Shown piece after piece: positions 11,426 to 23,788 of a stretch of 64,000 nt of DNA. Location of the stretch: positions 540,012 through 604,011 of the forward strand of contig MU277672.1 in the NCBI GenBank assembly GCA_022385805.1, given 5' to 3'. The notes under the pieces are model-generated. The model saw nothing but the letters and a program-made list of their open reading frames with translations, was not told the DNA's origin and searched no databases. The first letter of the stretch is position 1; each line of letters starts with the position of its first letter. Origin of the DNA: Pilatotrama ljubarskyi. Lineage: Eukaryota > Basidiomycota > Agaricomycetes > Polyporales > Polyporaceae. The position numbers and the translations under genes were made by a program.

Positions 11426-12411
11426 AGAGCGCCCCAGATAAACACGAAGAACCATTTCCCGCCCCTTTCACCGTCCCGCACACACAACATCCCTTCACGC
11501 ATTCCCCTGCATCACTTTCGTACGCGCGCACAAACGTCTTCGTTCTTGCTCCTTTGTACATGCCTGTAATCCTTGTATTCTATAGCGTATAGATTGTATA
11601 ATATTATCATGACAACCCTTTGCGTTTCTTCAGTCGTTGATCGTTGCAATGAGCGATTGCGTTATGCCATACTGCACTCGGTTTGGGATAGACGCCGTCT
11701 GGACCGGGCTTTGGGATGGCTGGCTTCAATAGTTACCACTTCCATAGATCCTTCGAATCTATCTGAGAGGATTTCTGCATCAATCGGTCTACTCGTCCGG
11801 AAAGTAAGTAAGTTGTCGTAAGTGAATGCGCTGAAGTTCTTGAAAAAGAGTCAGGTGAGGCGGGCCGCCAAACTTGTGTGGACCCCTTTTTGCTGCAATT
11901 CTGACAGCATCGTCGCCAACACCGTCATTTCTCTATCCCAGCACATTCAGCCCTTGTCCAAGGTATCCGCTAGTGCTCTTTCCCTGCGGATCAGTGCTAT
12001 ACAAGTGGTTGCAGGAGCGCTGAAAGAGCTCCGTAGAACCGCCTAAGCGCCCATCACAAATGCCGGTCAGAATGCCAGTTTCGAAGAATTCCGCCCTTTA
12101 TCTTCCCAAGATGGATTGCACGCATATATCTCCTCAGGTGACACGCACGTATATAAAGGTTATGGAAACAGAGACGGAGGTAAGAGAGAGCCAGAGTCTT
12201 ATTACCGAAAGTCTACCCAAAGCCGGGTGCACTGCAGTACTTCACGTTCGCATGTTCATGCGCATCATCGGCTAATAGTCCCTGTGCAATAGAAGTCGAT
12301 TCCAAAATCCACCGTCGAAAGCAATGTTCATGACACAGATACACGATGATAGCAATCCCCAAGGGTAAACTCAAAGCAGTTCGAGCAGCAGCAGATCTCC
12401 AAACAAATCTC
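11426..12411. other. Intergenic region between convergent genes
   Basis: About 1 kb between the 3' ends of the opsin-like gene and the zinc-cluster gene. Only short ORFs without family features are present. The A/T-rich part near 11570-11620 is probably the transcript end of the opsin-like gene. Confidence 0.5.
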
Positions 12412-14695
12412 CTATTGGGGCGCATCAGCGCCCTCCATGACACGCAGGACGTCAGATATGACTCTCAGCGGCTCCTCTGGAGGGGGAGATATGTGAACAT
12501 CAGTGAGGACGAAGAATGTATCCCGGAGCAGGCGCTCACCCATGAATGGCATCTCATGTCCCAATTTCCTAGCGCTCACGTCGATCGTCTGCAGTGCCGT
12601 GTTCCAGGACATGCCAGCGGCCAATGCAGGCCTTTTCGCCACATGCAGAACAATCTTCGCGATCATCGACCAGCAGAGCTACACCAAACCGAGTCACCTC
12701 GTCATCAGCCCCGCAAAATCCGTCGCTCGACGACCATGGTCCCTGGGAGATTTAGTACTCACCCCGAGGAGCGGATCGAGCAAGATAAAGTCGTTGTCCT
12801 TGAACGTGCGCGTGATGCCGACGACCTCCATGACCGTGTCCAGAGCGCGCTGCATGCTCTCGGCGTGGTCGCGGTGTAGGAGCCAGTGCAGCTCGGCCTT
12901 GCTCGCGAGCGCGACGACGAGGCTGAACTTGAGCGCCACGCCGTGCGCGCGGTCCCCGTAGAACGTCGCGCGCAGCGTCTCGGCCTCGATCGCGGTCGCG
13001 TGCGCGGACACCTCCTCGAGCAGCGGCCAGTAGCGCTCGAACCACGCGGGCCGCCCGGGCGCGAAGATCCCGCCGTGCGCGGTGAGGGAGAGGGAGGCCC
13101 ATTCTTGGGCGGCGGCTTTGGTGCGGATAAGCAGGAGGAGGCTGCGCGCGCGGAGGTAGACGACGTTCGTTTTGGCGGTGAATGGGTAGAAGATCTGCGG
13201 TTGTAATTAGTCAGCACGAGGGGTGCATGAGTACATTGCGGGCATGGCTCACCGAGACAGCTCTGAAACCATCGTCGTAGCTTTCGTCGAGCCGTGTGGG
13301 GACGTGGAAGACGAGCGCAGAACATCGGTCTAGGTACACGAGCTGGCTCAGCGTACTGATGAGCTCCACCTGCTGAGGTGTCGCCTCCGTCATCGCCAGC
13401 GGATCGAAGTCGTCCGACCCAGTAGGGAACGCGAGTCGATGTCGCAACGCAACCTGCACGGCTGTCGAGAGCTGCTCCTCGCCCTCCTCCATGTGTTTCT
13501 TCAGCAAGAAGTATATAGCGAGCAGGTACCGGATCTGGATCTCGGTGACAGGGTCCGCGTCCTCGAGCGCGGCCCACAGGAGCTGGAGCTGCTCGTACTC
13601 GGTGTGCGGGAAGACAAAGATGTGGCGCTGGACCTGCCAGAGGAGGCATCCGAGCAGCTGCGCGATGTAAGTGAAGGACGGGTGCACAACAGCCCCGGTT
13701 ACGTCTCCCGCAAGGATCGCCTGCAGCTTCTCACCGGATAGGACGCACCCGCATTGGCGCGTGTGCTCGGCAAAGACTGAGCGGCTGGAGTGAGAGAACG
13801 TGGATCAGATGGGCTCAGCATTATGTCAAGTGCACGATGCTTACAATTCTTCGAGGCCTTGTGGGATCGCCGGGGTCGAAATGCTGTGCAGGTCCACGGT
13901 CGGGGACGGTGCCGATATGTGACTGAATAGTGCATTTAGGGCCTGAGGGATGTTGTACATGGGTCCTTGAGGTGCTATCGGAGGGACAGAACCGAGATCC
14001 GGTAGACGAGATGACGACGCTACTGGCCCCGGGTGGCTGTGATGGGGTGTGGTTTGGGGCACTATAGTAGTCACCAGCGCCGTCAGTGAATGCATGGAGT
14101 GGGTTGACCCGATGGACTTCTGACCTCGCATGGCAGATACTTGGTTTTCGTACGCTGCGAGACGCTGCTCGAGCTCGTGTGTGCGCATGAAAAGCGCTTC
14201 CGTGAGCGTTCGCTCTACGACTTCGTCATACGTGCACTCTTTCTCGCGTCCCGCAACCTTGCAAGTGTTGCAAAACGGCCGTTTCGCATCGCATTTCTGT
14301 CACCTAGGTCAAGACCGACTGATCAGCACGACTGTAATCCAATCTCACCTTCTTCTTTCTCCTGTCGTGCGAAAGGTTACAGTTGTCTCGTAGCACAAGC
14401 AAATCGATCTCGCGTACCTGCACTGCACACACGCAGCACCCTTTTTCAGATACTCGCCTTTCGGGCCAGGAGGGACCGCGGCAGGGTTAGTATAGTCGCA
14501 TTCGACAGGCCGACGGGCCTTAGAACATGGCCCGCAGACAGGTTGGACACCGTCGCAGCGCTGCACCGCTTTGAGCGTCACACATCATCAGGATCGGCCG
14601 CGAAAGCTCATACTAACCACTTTGCGGCCGCTGATATGCCGAGTGAGGCACCGATCAGAGGGTGATAGCTGATCAGTACGCTGGGGTATGAGCAT
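12412..14695 (-). CDS. Zn2Cys6 transcription factor with duplicated zinc-cluster region
   Basis: Fungal regulator on the minus strand. The second cluster is complete once two short introns are removed: ACVQC, then RRKKKK, then CDAKRPFCNTC and KVAGREKEC, which is C-x2-C-x6-C-x6-C-x2-C-x8-C. It is preceded in the same frame by the back half of another cluster, CDGVQPVCGPCSKARRPVEC. The front half of that one, read from a possible start at 14695 (MLIPQRTDQLSPSDRC, then LTRHISGRKV), lacks the second Cys. Next come a short linker helix (MRTHELEQRLAAYENQV), a Ser/Pro-rich stretch and the fungal transcription-factor middle domain (FTYIAQLLGCLLWQVQRHIF, LLAIYFLLKKHM, STLSQLVYLDR). The end is VMEGADAPQ. 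Targets are unknown; no biosynthetic cluster lies next to it. Confidence 0.82.
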
Positions 14696-15511
14696 GAGAG
14701 GGGCGCGAGAATCTTTACCGGCACGCTGAACAGGTCTGGCTACCGGCCATGGTGGTGGATGTCAAGAACAAGGAGCCTGCAGGGATTCGGTTCACGGCCG
14801 ACCCTTAGCGCATCAAGGGCGTCCGTTTGGGCGTTAACCCTGGACGAGTTGCGGCCTCAGGAGAGCGCGCTCGGAGAGGATAGTTATATCCGAGGACTTA
14901 GGTAGGATAGCATTTGCTGTCAATCAAAGTAAGTACTGTTAGTCGGGCTTCATAAGATGCCATGGCGGCCGCGAGGCCCCAGCTGTAGTCCTGTCTGAGC
15001 CTTTGAGGACGTATGGATATCCGCGACGCCGCCAGCACGGCAACGGTCGGACGGATAGCTGAGCCAGAAATTCCTCGCTCGCAGGCAACTGGCAGAACTG
15101 GCAGATTCCTCGCCACTGGCCTGGCATTCGCGGAGGTCACACGTGACGCGACGTGGAGAACGCTGTCACGGTGGCTGAGAACCTCCCCGTCCGCGAACTC
15201 GTCGTTTTGGGCCGTACCTCACCTCAGCTCTAGCTAACAGCGCTGAAAGACCTTGGAGAAAAGGAACGCTGGACTAAGCTAGCCTCGTTGACTCACGGAA
15301 AAGGAGAACTCGGGACCCCAGGGTGAGGTGACGCGTGACAACTGCTCGGTCACGTGGGGCCAACGCGACTTCAACGTTCTGGTTGTGTGCGGCAGATGTG
15401 CTTTCCTTCTCCTCCGCTCGCTCAGGATCTCTCTCCCAACACCGTCCCTCTCCTCTCGCGATATCCTCCACCCTGGCGTCCCCAATATCTGTGTCCTGAT
15501 ATTCTCTGACT
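14696..15511. other. Divergent promoter region
   Basis: About 0.8 kb between the start of the zinc-cluster gene and the disordered-protein gene. It holds two CACGTG boxes and one ACGCGT box (listed separately) and a C/T-rich stretch at about 15400-15480 just before the start codon, as is common in fungal promoters. No coding region was recognised. Confidence 0.6.
15140..15356. promoter_or_regulatory. Two CACGTG boxes and one ACGCGT box
   Basis: CACGTG lies at 15140-15145 and 15351-15356, the core bound by bHLH factors. ACGCGT at 15331-15336 is the MluI cell-cycle box bound by MBF-type factors at G1/S. All lie within 400 bp of the start at 15512. Function is inferred from the motifs only. Confidence 0.5.
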
Positions 15512-18500
15512 ATGGCTGGCAATGTGGCTCTTGACTCGGGCCAGCTGGACTCTCCACTCTCCGTCCTCAGTTCGCCCTCTCAAACTAGTGAAGCCTCCAG
15601 TGTCGGGACAGGGAGAGTCTTCTTTGGTCCTGTTCGATCTCCGGAGAAGAGATTTGCTAGGCGCGCCGGTAGCGCCCCCTTTCGTACGCCTGTGCGGCGA
15701 TCGACTCGTCTTTCATCTGCGATGGTTCCTCCGCCCGTGTTTCCGCAGCATCAAGCCGCTGCCGCTGCAGTCCAAGCGGCGGCGTCGGGTTCGCAAGAGG
15801 AGGCACTAGACGAAGATGGTTTGCCCGATGGTACGTCCGTCTCATACACTACTTCAAAGGGGACGCGTACGCATTATTCGAATCGGTACAGAGCCGTCGG
15901 TCATTCTGGCTAGCAGAGTCCTCAGCGCGTCGGGCAATCCGTCGCCACCTCCCAGCCCCCCTCTCACCTCTCAACCAGAAGATGCGTACATGGACGTGCA
16001 ACTCCTTGACATAGCACACTCGCCGCGTTCCTCGAGCACGCCTACTGCCGCACCGCAAGGCCCCCTCATTCCTGTCGAAGAAACCTGGGAGCTCGTCCCC
16101 GCGTCGTCCCCTTTAGCATCGCGCGCCTCAACGCCTACGCACGCCATTCGAGATGTCGCAAACACCTCACAACCCGACCTCATCACATTCGATTCGTTCT
16201 CCGCGCCCGACGACGATGAGCCGTCTGCCTCAGTGGAGTCACAAGAGCGGCTCGAGGTGCCCCCAGAGCAACCCATTACTAGCGTCGATGATCTTCTCTC
16301 GATATCTCCGCGCCCTCCACCCGCTACGTCCTCGAGAGTGCAGCCCAGGGGCCCTCCAAACTCGTCTGAAGAGGATCCCTCAGACAGTGCTACCAATCCA
16401 GACGAGGAGATGGAGGTTGTGAACTCCCTCATCATCGAAGTCGATCCTCCAGCTCCATCCTCCCCGGGCCGGGAGAATATGCAACCCAGGCAAGAAGAGG
16501 GCCTGCAAGCACCGCTGGCGGAGCCCGTTCAGGATTCTAGTCCTCCGATTCGCCGCTCTACGCGTCCAAGGAAGAGCCGCAGCTCGCTGCCACAAACAGT
16601 AGCTACTTCTCCACAGCCCCCAGTGCCTACGGAGAATGCCACGAACCGCCAAGGCACTGAGGCGCAGGCCCAGCAAGAATTTCAACCTAGTCCCGTCCGA
16701 AAGCGCAAGCTCAAAGTAGTACCGCCGTTAGACGATAAAGGGGCAGGCAGCAGCACCGACGTGACAACACCGCGGAAAATGCCGCAAGTCGACCTTTTGC
16801 GACGGGACTTGGGTTCGCTATCTCCGTTGTCCGCGGCCGTGCTCACCCAGCTACTACCCAAGGCAGCTGACGAAAGCGCGAGCCGGTCTACCACCCCGCA
16901 GCCGCCGGAAAACAGCCAAGCAGCGCCATCTGAACCTGCTTTTGCGCCCGCGCCAAGTACCCCGCCCAACCAGACAACCAAGCTGATCTTCCCTAAGGTA
17001 GGTCCACAGGCCGACGGCGAGGTGGCCGAGATCCAGCGGCCTCGAAGTCCTCTCCGTCCCTTTCCCGCCTCTCCTTTCAAATTGGATGACACCCTCCGCA
17101 CTCCCGCGCGGCGCGTGCCCCTTGCACAGGCGATCGCCGAGGGTACGTACTCCACGCATAAGATACCCGCTCTGTTCAGCGCGTCGCGCCCCACGAACGC
17201 GCCTAGCTCCCCCGTGTTCAAGCGCCAGGCCCTCGATGATCCTACACGGAGCCCAGCGAAACGCATCCCCATGAGCGAGGCTCTGCTCGTTCCTCCGCCC
17301 TCGCCTGACAAGGGTAAGGCCGTAGCTCGTCCTACGTCCCCGATCCGCCCGCAGGCTCGAGAACGTCAGCGCAGCGGTTCGGCTGAGCCGAGGCCGCTGC
17401 TAGGTAGAAAAGAGAGGGGCTCATCTGCCGAGCCTACGACCCGCGTGCCTGCTTTGGGACGACGCCCTGTTTTCCAGAAGCCAGCGTCCTCGGAGGGCCT
17501 CGCTTCGAGCAGCGCCTTGGTAAAGCCCAGGACTGTCCTTCCGTTCCCGCTCGCGCAGTCACAGCGCCTCCATCCAGCAATCCCCGAGTCAGATGAGCCA
17601 GGTCCATCCACTATGCGCCCGCACGCGACCACCGCGGGTGCTGGCCCCGGCGCACAGGCGAAGGTGAGCCCGGCGAAGGCTGGCTCGAGCCTGAGGCAGC
17701 CGTCTGCGAGTGCGGGGAGCAAGATTCCGAGGATTGGTGCGAAGCCGTACGCGAGGCCGAAGGCTGTCGGGAAGCCGGAGACGGCGCAGAGCAAGCTCCC
17801 CACACCTGCGAAGAGTAGAGTTGCTGCGAAGGTAGAGACATTCTCGCTTACCTTGTACATGTTGCTGACCTTCGGTGCTTATCTAGCCCCTTCGCATAGT
17901 CACCGTTGGCTCATCCAGCAGCGGGGGTAGTTCGGACGAGGGCCATGGTGCAAATGCCTCAGCACCAAAGCCAGCGCGCCGTCTAGTGCCGGCCGCGCCA
18001 ACGTCCGAAGCCTCCAGCGCCCACGGGCTCAAGCGCAAACGCGAAGCCGACGCGTCCAAGCCTGCGGTACCCGCTGCCCAGCCCGTGATCCTCATACGCA
18101 AGGTCGTGCCCGGGATGTTCAACAAGGGAGACAAGGCCGGGCCTGCCGCTGGTTCATCTTCCGCTGCCACTACAGCTGAACAGCCCCAGTCGAAGTCACA
18201 GGTCTCCGTAGCGTCCCCCGCGAAAGCGGCGGGCCCTATCAAGGGGCGCTCTGCGGCTAACTGGAAACGTCCACAACCCGAAAGCGTACCGGCACCTCCT
18301 CCACCTTCTCCTGCACATCCTGCGCAAGCGACACCTCAGAGAGCCACTCTTGAGCCCACGCCAGCGCGACTACCTACAGCTTTCGAGCGTAAGCTGGAAA
18401 TTGTAGATGTCAGCCCCGCAAAGGAGGTTCGCGAGCCGACGCCCCCACCGCCTGCAGTCTCTTCTGCTGCCCCTGCCCCTGCGGTGCCTGTTTCTGTTGC

Positions 18501-19575
18501 ACCTCCACCTCAGGCCTCTGCTCCCCCAGCGGGTTCTACCGAAGCTGCGTCCGAGGGCTCAGCTAGCGGGACATCCGCTCCTCCTACTGCCGCAGAAGAG
18601 CAGCCCGGCAGACAACATCGGCGGTCCACTCGCTCCAGGCGCAGCCAAGAAGACGCATCTGGAACCGACGTTTTCGGAACCGTCCCGCCCGCACCCTCAG
18701 GGTCCACCCGCCCTCTCCAAGTGCGCCGCAAGCCCCGCCCGCTCCCGTCAGATACCACGGGGCCGTTCGCGGGGATGAGCGCGCTCGCGCTGAAGACGCT
18801 CACGAACGCGAACACGCTGAAGAACCAGCAGCAGGTCGCGGTGCTGAAGACGGAGGTGGTGCGGAAGGAGGGTGCGCGCCCGGACAGCCCGACGACGAAG
18901 GTGCGCACGGCGCTGGAGCGGCAGCGGGAGGAACGCGCCATGCAAAGGAAGGAGCGGGCGGAGAGGCGGGCGCGGCGGTCTGGTGGAGGTGAGGTTGATG
19001 AAGGTACGGTTGTGGCTGCGGGCCCAGGCGATATGGAGAGCGAAATCGGGGATGCGAGCTTCGTGAGTGTGGATCGCGACGATGACGGTGCTCCGTTGAG
19101 GCATCGACGAGGTCCGGGTGACGAGGAGGACTATGTGACGCCGCCGCGGCCGGAGCGGCCTGTTAAACGGGCTCGGTTCGAGGGAGGGGATGAGAAGGAG
19201 AAGGAGACGCAGGAGAAGAGGGTCAAGTGGGACAAGGGCCTGCACACGACGGTGTATCTGGACGATAGTCCGCCAAAGCCGAAGCGTAACAAACAGGCGG
19301 TGCCCTCGCAGAAGAGCTGCTTGACGCCTGCTGCGAAGGTATGTGACGGCTCCCCGTGTCTTGGAGAGACACGCAGTGCTGATCGTTGTTCCCGATAGGC
19401 ACTGCGGCTGGATACGTTGGGGAACGTTCTGAACGCTGAGCTGCCTGTGGGCGGACTCGTCCGCGAGAACATCGTCGTGAAGAAGTTTATCTTCGAGGAT
19501 GACGTCGAGCCGGAGGTTGCATCCCCTGCTCCTGTGAAGAGCACTAGGAGCAAGAGCAAGAAGACGAAATCATGA
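15512..19575 (+). CDS. Large disordered Ser/Pro-rich protein, function unknown
   Basis: Four exons (15512-15830, 15892-17831, 17887-19338, 19399-19575) join in frame. I do not recognise the family. Most of the protein is low-complexity Ser/Pro/Ala with many S/T-P sites next to basic residues. A motif occurs twice, at 17082-17140 (DDTLRTPARRVPLAQAIAEG) and 17232-17288 (DDPTRSPAKRIPMSEALLVP). The C-terminal fifth is more ordered: a charged helical stretch (TALERQREERAMQRKERAERR), then RVKWDKGLHTTVYLD, ALRLDTLGNVLNAELPVGGL and ENIVVKKFIFEDD, ending in a Lys/Ser-rich tail. A nuclear, cell-cycle-regulated role is plausible from the proline-directed sites, basic patches and an ACGCGT box upstream, but this is inference. 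The start at 15512 is the first ATG after a C/T-rich leader. Confidence 0.8.
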
Positions 19576-19870
19576 TCCCTGTTTCTTGCGTGTCACGACT
19601 TGAATGGCGTGTAGATATATATCCCTTATCTCTTGTTATATCCGTACCATATCGCATTGCTATGAAGTCTCATCGCTATCGAGCGTCCGTAATATGTACC
19701 TTGTAGCTTGTATCCGCCTGTGTCGTCCGGCATCGAGCTCTCTCCAGCAGTTGTGCACGTTTATGGGTTTCCGGCCGTCCGGTAAGTGTTATACAGTGCG
19801 GTGTGCGTGTGTACAATACAGCAGGATTCGTTTTCATATGTTCTCATCTACACTCCGTCCGTCCGCACGT

Positions 19871-21122
19871 TTACTTGCCACCGCGGTAGTTGATCGTAGG
19901 GCTCGCCTGGTTCACAGGGAGGACGAAGAGCTCCGCAATATTGACGTGCGGGGGACGGGATGCCGCCCAGACGATCTCCTCAGCGATGTCTTCCGCGACG
20001 ACTAGAAGGTGAGAAGCGCGGTTTCAGTAATCGGAGGCTATGGAGAGCGAGGCCGAAGGTACGCACGGGGTTGGAGGCCTTCGTAGACCTTGTCGGCGGC
20101 CGACTTATCACCACGGAAGCGGACGACGGAGAACTCCGTCTCGACCATACCTAGAGATGAGCGAAGGTCAGCCATGGGGAGATCGAGGCGTGTCAGCACT
20201 ATGATGCTCACCGGGCTGAATCTCAGTGACGCGAATCGGGGAATCTACGACCTCACGTAGGAGAGCACCAGTGAACGCCCTTACGGCGTGCTTGGTCGCA
20301 CAGTAGATGCTTCCGCCAGCGTACGGTTCGCGACCTGACATGTGTATGTGAGTACGTATGCTCCTGAGGAGGGCAGGAGCTAGTGATTGCAGGCGCGCAT
20401 ACCTGCGATGGAGCCGATGTTGATGATGTGCCCAGTCTTGCGAGCCCTGAAGTCTTGAGAAAATGCATCAGCGACATCGAACAGATGTGCGGCGGGAGTA
20501 TAGGGAGGCCAACCTTTGATGAAGAGCTGGGTCATCGCGATGAGACCGAAGACATTGACGTTGAACATGGCCTCGTAGTCCGTGTCGGCGATGTCTCCTA
20601 CGCGCTCCATGCCCAGAACAAAGCCGGCGTTGTTCACTGCATGGCACAAGTCAGAAGCATGATCCTCTTTCCCACTTAGATGGCTCACCAAGGATGTCAA
20701 CCTTCCGGAGCTCCTCGGGCACCTTGTCCAAGAAGGAAGCGACTTGCTTCTTGTCGCCGACGTCTAGCGGGATGGCGACGAATTTGCCACCTTGCTGCAG
20801 ACCGGACTCCTTGTGTGCTGCCGTGCATGCCTCCGCGACGGACTTCAAGGCCTCTACTCTACGTGCGGTGAGGATCACGTTCGAGCCGCCCTGAAGGTAT
20901 CGACAGATCTCCGTCAGTCGTGGTCATCACTCCGCGCGAGGTGCAGATCCCACCTTGGCGAACAGCACTGCGGTCGCCTGCAGGCATAGCACATTTACGA
21001 ACGTCCTTCAGAAATACTGGTTGTCATGTCCACCATATGGCACTCACCGCACCGATACCGGCGCTCGCGCCCGTGATGAGCACGGTCTTTCCGACGAGAC
21101 GAGAAGCGTTGAAGACAGACAT
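19871..21122 (-). CDS. Short-chain dehydrogenase, NADP-dependent 3-hydroxy acid/serine dehydrogenase-like
   Basis: Rossmann-fold oxidoreductase similar to the YdfG/YMR226C group, which oxidises the hydroxyl of serine and related 3-hydroxy acids with NADP. It starts [24 protein letters not shown], carrying the TGxxxGxG nucleotide motif. Then come [12 protein letters not shown] (an Arg pair suited to NADP), [20 protein letters not shown], the active site INIGSIAG with YCATK, and ITEIQPGMVETEF-type sequence. The protein ends NYRGGK. Introns are short and numerous (about seven). The start gives a normal N terminus for the family. The substrate assignment is by family resemblance. Confidence 0.9.
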
Positions 21123-21471
21123 TGCGCGGTGCTGGCAACGGGTGAAGATGGGTGCTCGTGCTGGGTGGCGACTGTCGAGCGCGGCGAGTAGTATCTGCCC
21201 CGGTGTAGGTCCGCGGAATCGCAATAATTGCGGAATGAAGGGGAGCCGTCCGAGTGCGGGGAAAAGCTGATCGGGCTGCTATCAGCTGCAATCAAATCGC
21301 ACGCAGCCCTCTCACCATCCTCGTCTTGTGCTCCGTCTCACGCTCCTCCGCGCCGGGTTTGGATAGTGTGCACCTGAGCAGACCTCTCTCAGTCTACTGC
21401 TATCGCCACCGAAGGCCCTATCGAGTCGCCCCGGTTGGTGGGAAAGAGTGAAGCGTGGTGGTCTTCATGTC

Positions 21472-23203
21472 ATGGCGGACCTCGACAAACAACGTTGGGA
21501 GCGCCTCCTGAGATGGCTGAACCAGGAACATGGCATGGACACCAACTCTCTGCGTCTTGAGGCAAGAGAGGCACCCGGTACGTTCACTCAGTATCAGAAT
21601 GCCAGGTCATAGACTCAAGATGAGGCAGGTGCGGGAAGAGGCTTGTTTGCCACCAAAGACATTCCAGTACGTGCAGGCTGAACGGGAGCTGTTAGCATCA
21701 CGCTCAACCCATTCCAGCCCTCGTCTACCCTCTTCAAGATTCCAGGGGCTGCTTTGATGAATGCGTCCACGGTGCTTCCTCTATACCCTCATATCAAGCA
21801 GGGGAGGCTCTCAGGCATACAGCTGGTTTCCCTGCACCTATTGCTGCACAGGCCATCTGGCGATGGCGATTCTCTGGACAGCGTGTTCGGACCTTATATT
21901 TCCACGTTGCCTCGAGACTTTGCTAGCCATCCTCTCACTTGGCTGGTGAACCGTCGGCTGGGGAAGGAGGATACTTGTGGCAGCTACTTCCTCGACCGTG
22001 TACCTCCTAGTACCCTGCAGTCAGTCGTCAAACTGAGCGAACGCTTTTGGAAAGATTGGGAAACTGTGGCGAAAATCATGGTAAGACCACTTCGGGTTGG
22101 ATGGGGCGGATAGAACATAACACTCTGCAGGCAGAGGATCCGACTTTGCGGTCGCAGTCTTCGAGACCTGAGCTGAAGACCGCGAGACGGTTACCTGAGA
22201 CTCAAGATCTACTACCGGACTATCTTTGGGCTTGGCTGAACGGTCTCTGTCCACTCCATCGCTTTCGAGTGTCGACTGGAATTCTCATAAGTGCTTCGCA
22301 GTGAACACTCGATGCATCTACTACCGCATTCGACAGAACCAGTCTGACCCGGACAACTTCACGCTCTGCCCCATTCTGGACTTCGCTAACCACGGCACGG
22401 GCCGTACCCACATCTTCCCCGTCATAAGCGCAGATATCTGGGGGTTAGCGGAAGACAGCGGGCAGGCCACCCGGCGACGTCGACGCACAGATTCCTTCAC
22501 GTTCCTTGGGCCATCAGGCTACGGCCTCTCAGCCGGGGATGAGCTGCTGCTGAAGTATGGCGCCCATTCCAACCGCTTCTAGTTTACCGAGTACGGGTTT
22601 GTCAACCCTCTGAAGGACGTCACTTCGAATAGCGACTACTCTGGGGAGGTGGACGTTCAAGACCTCGTCGAGGATCTCATCACTCGGACGGGGTCTGTAG
22701 GGCCTCTCATCAAGTCAACCTTGGAAGAAGCGGGCTACTGGGGGTGCGTCGCTACTTCACTCTCCACCAGGGGGGAGAGCCCAGACTAAGTTATGGGTCT
22801 ATGCAGGGAATGGACTCTGCATAGATCGAACGGCACAGCAAATGCATCATGGCGCCTCATAGCGGCCCTTCGTCTGCTATGTGCCCTCGAACGCTTCTCC
22901 GGGGAAGCCACACTCCAGACGCATTTCGCTATCGAGGCCTGGATGGACGTGACTAACGGTGTCAAGGACACAATCTCGCACGCAAACGAGGTAAACACCA
23001 GGAACAAGCTGCTGCAGCTATGCAGAACGGTCCGCATGCGTGCGCAGAAGAATGATATGTCGTCCTTCAGCACTGCCAAAGTACTGCAGAACAGACCTGC
23101 GTGGTTTGCATGGATGTCGGAGAATATACGGATACTCTGGAGAGAGGAGCTAGAAGTGGCCGAAGGCGTCATGGCCAGTATACAGGCAGGAGAAGACTTC
23201 TAA
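21472..23203 (+). pseudogene. SET-domain lysine methyltransferase with an in-frame TAG
   Basis: SET protein of the Rubisco-methyltransferase-like type, which in fungi methylates ribosomal and translation proteins (Rkm/Efm). Exons give MADLDKQRWERLLRWLNQEHG, then GAGRGLFATKDIP, the split SET start, LFKIPGAALMNASTVLPLY, the cofactor and active-site segment CPILDFANHGTGRTH, SAGDELLLKYGAHSNRF and FTEYGFVNPLKDV. The C-terminal helical substrate-binding part follows (LIAALRLLCALERFSGEA). Between NRF and FTEYGF lies TAG at 22580-22582, where relatives have a hydrophobic residue, so one base change from TTG would restore the frame. Everything after the stop stays in frame and looks conserved. It is either a recent nonsense allele or a sequence error. 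Removal as an intron is unlikely: it would need a 30-nt intron, delete conserved residues and shift the frame. Confidence 0.8.
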
Positions 23204-23788
23204 ACGCATACTCAGTGAGTTGCACCTATCATGGTACTGCTATGCTATGTTGACAGACCGTTACTACTATCTGACAGACAACTCCTGCTCTCCTCTAGAC
23301 TGGGCTTTTCGGTGGACCGCATGCGGCCGCGGGATGATGTTTGGGATTCAAGTAGCTCTACCTCGGCCTTTCTGATAACGCACATTACAATCCACCCTAA
23401 TGATCGTGGTAACATAGCTGTAACACGACGCTTTCTCTCATCCATCTGACCGAACACGGGCAAGTTTGGGAAGAGCAAGGCAATATGCAACGTCTCGCGG
23501 GCGGCCCGGGAACGAATTCACCGCCATGGTGGGCGTAAAGAAAGCTTACGTCAGCGAAGCGGTACAGATGTGTGGCCTTGAGCGTCTTGAGTCCGACCTC
23601 ACCATACGACCTCAGCGGCATCCTGCCTCGTTTCCCCTGTCTCTCCTTCTCTCCTCTCCCTCCCCTCCCGACTGCAGGACTTGCCCCTCCGAACGGGATC
23701 AGCGTCCCCCGGGACTAAGTCCTATCTGCTCTTGCTTCACCGCTTCTCGCTGCTGATCTGAGTCTGTGGTCTCTGCCCTGTTCCCGAG
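23204..23788. other. Intergenic region
   Basis: About 0.6 kb between two plus-strand genes. C/T-rich DNA at about 23620-23740 precedes the next start codon. No gene recognised. Confidence 0.5.

Noticed and set aside
16682..17311. Minus-strand ORF of 209 codons within the disordered-protein gene
   Set aside because: Low-complexity shadow of a Ser/Pro/Ala-rich exon, with no conserved pattern.
22555..22582. Treating the TAG in the SET gene as a splice acceptor (CTTCTAG)
   Set aside because: The nearest donor would give a 30-nt intron, remove the conserved YGAHSNRF segment and shift the frame.
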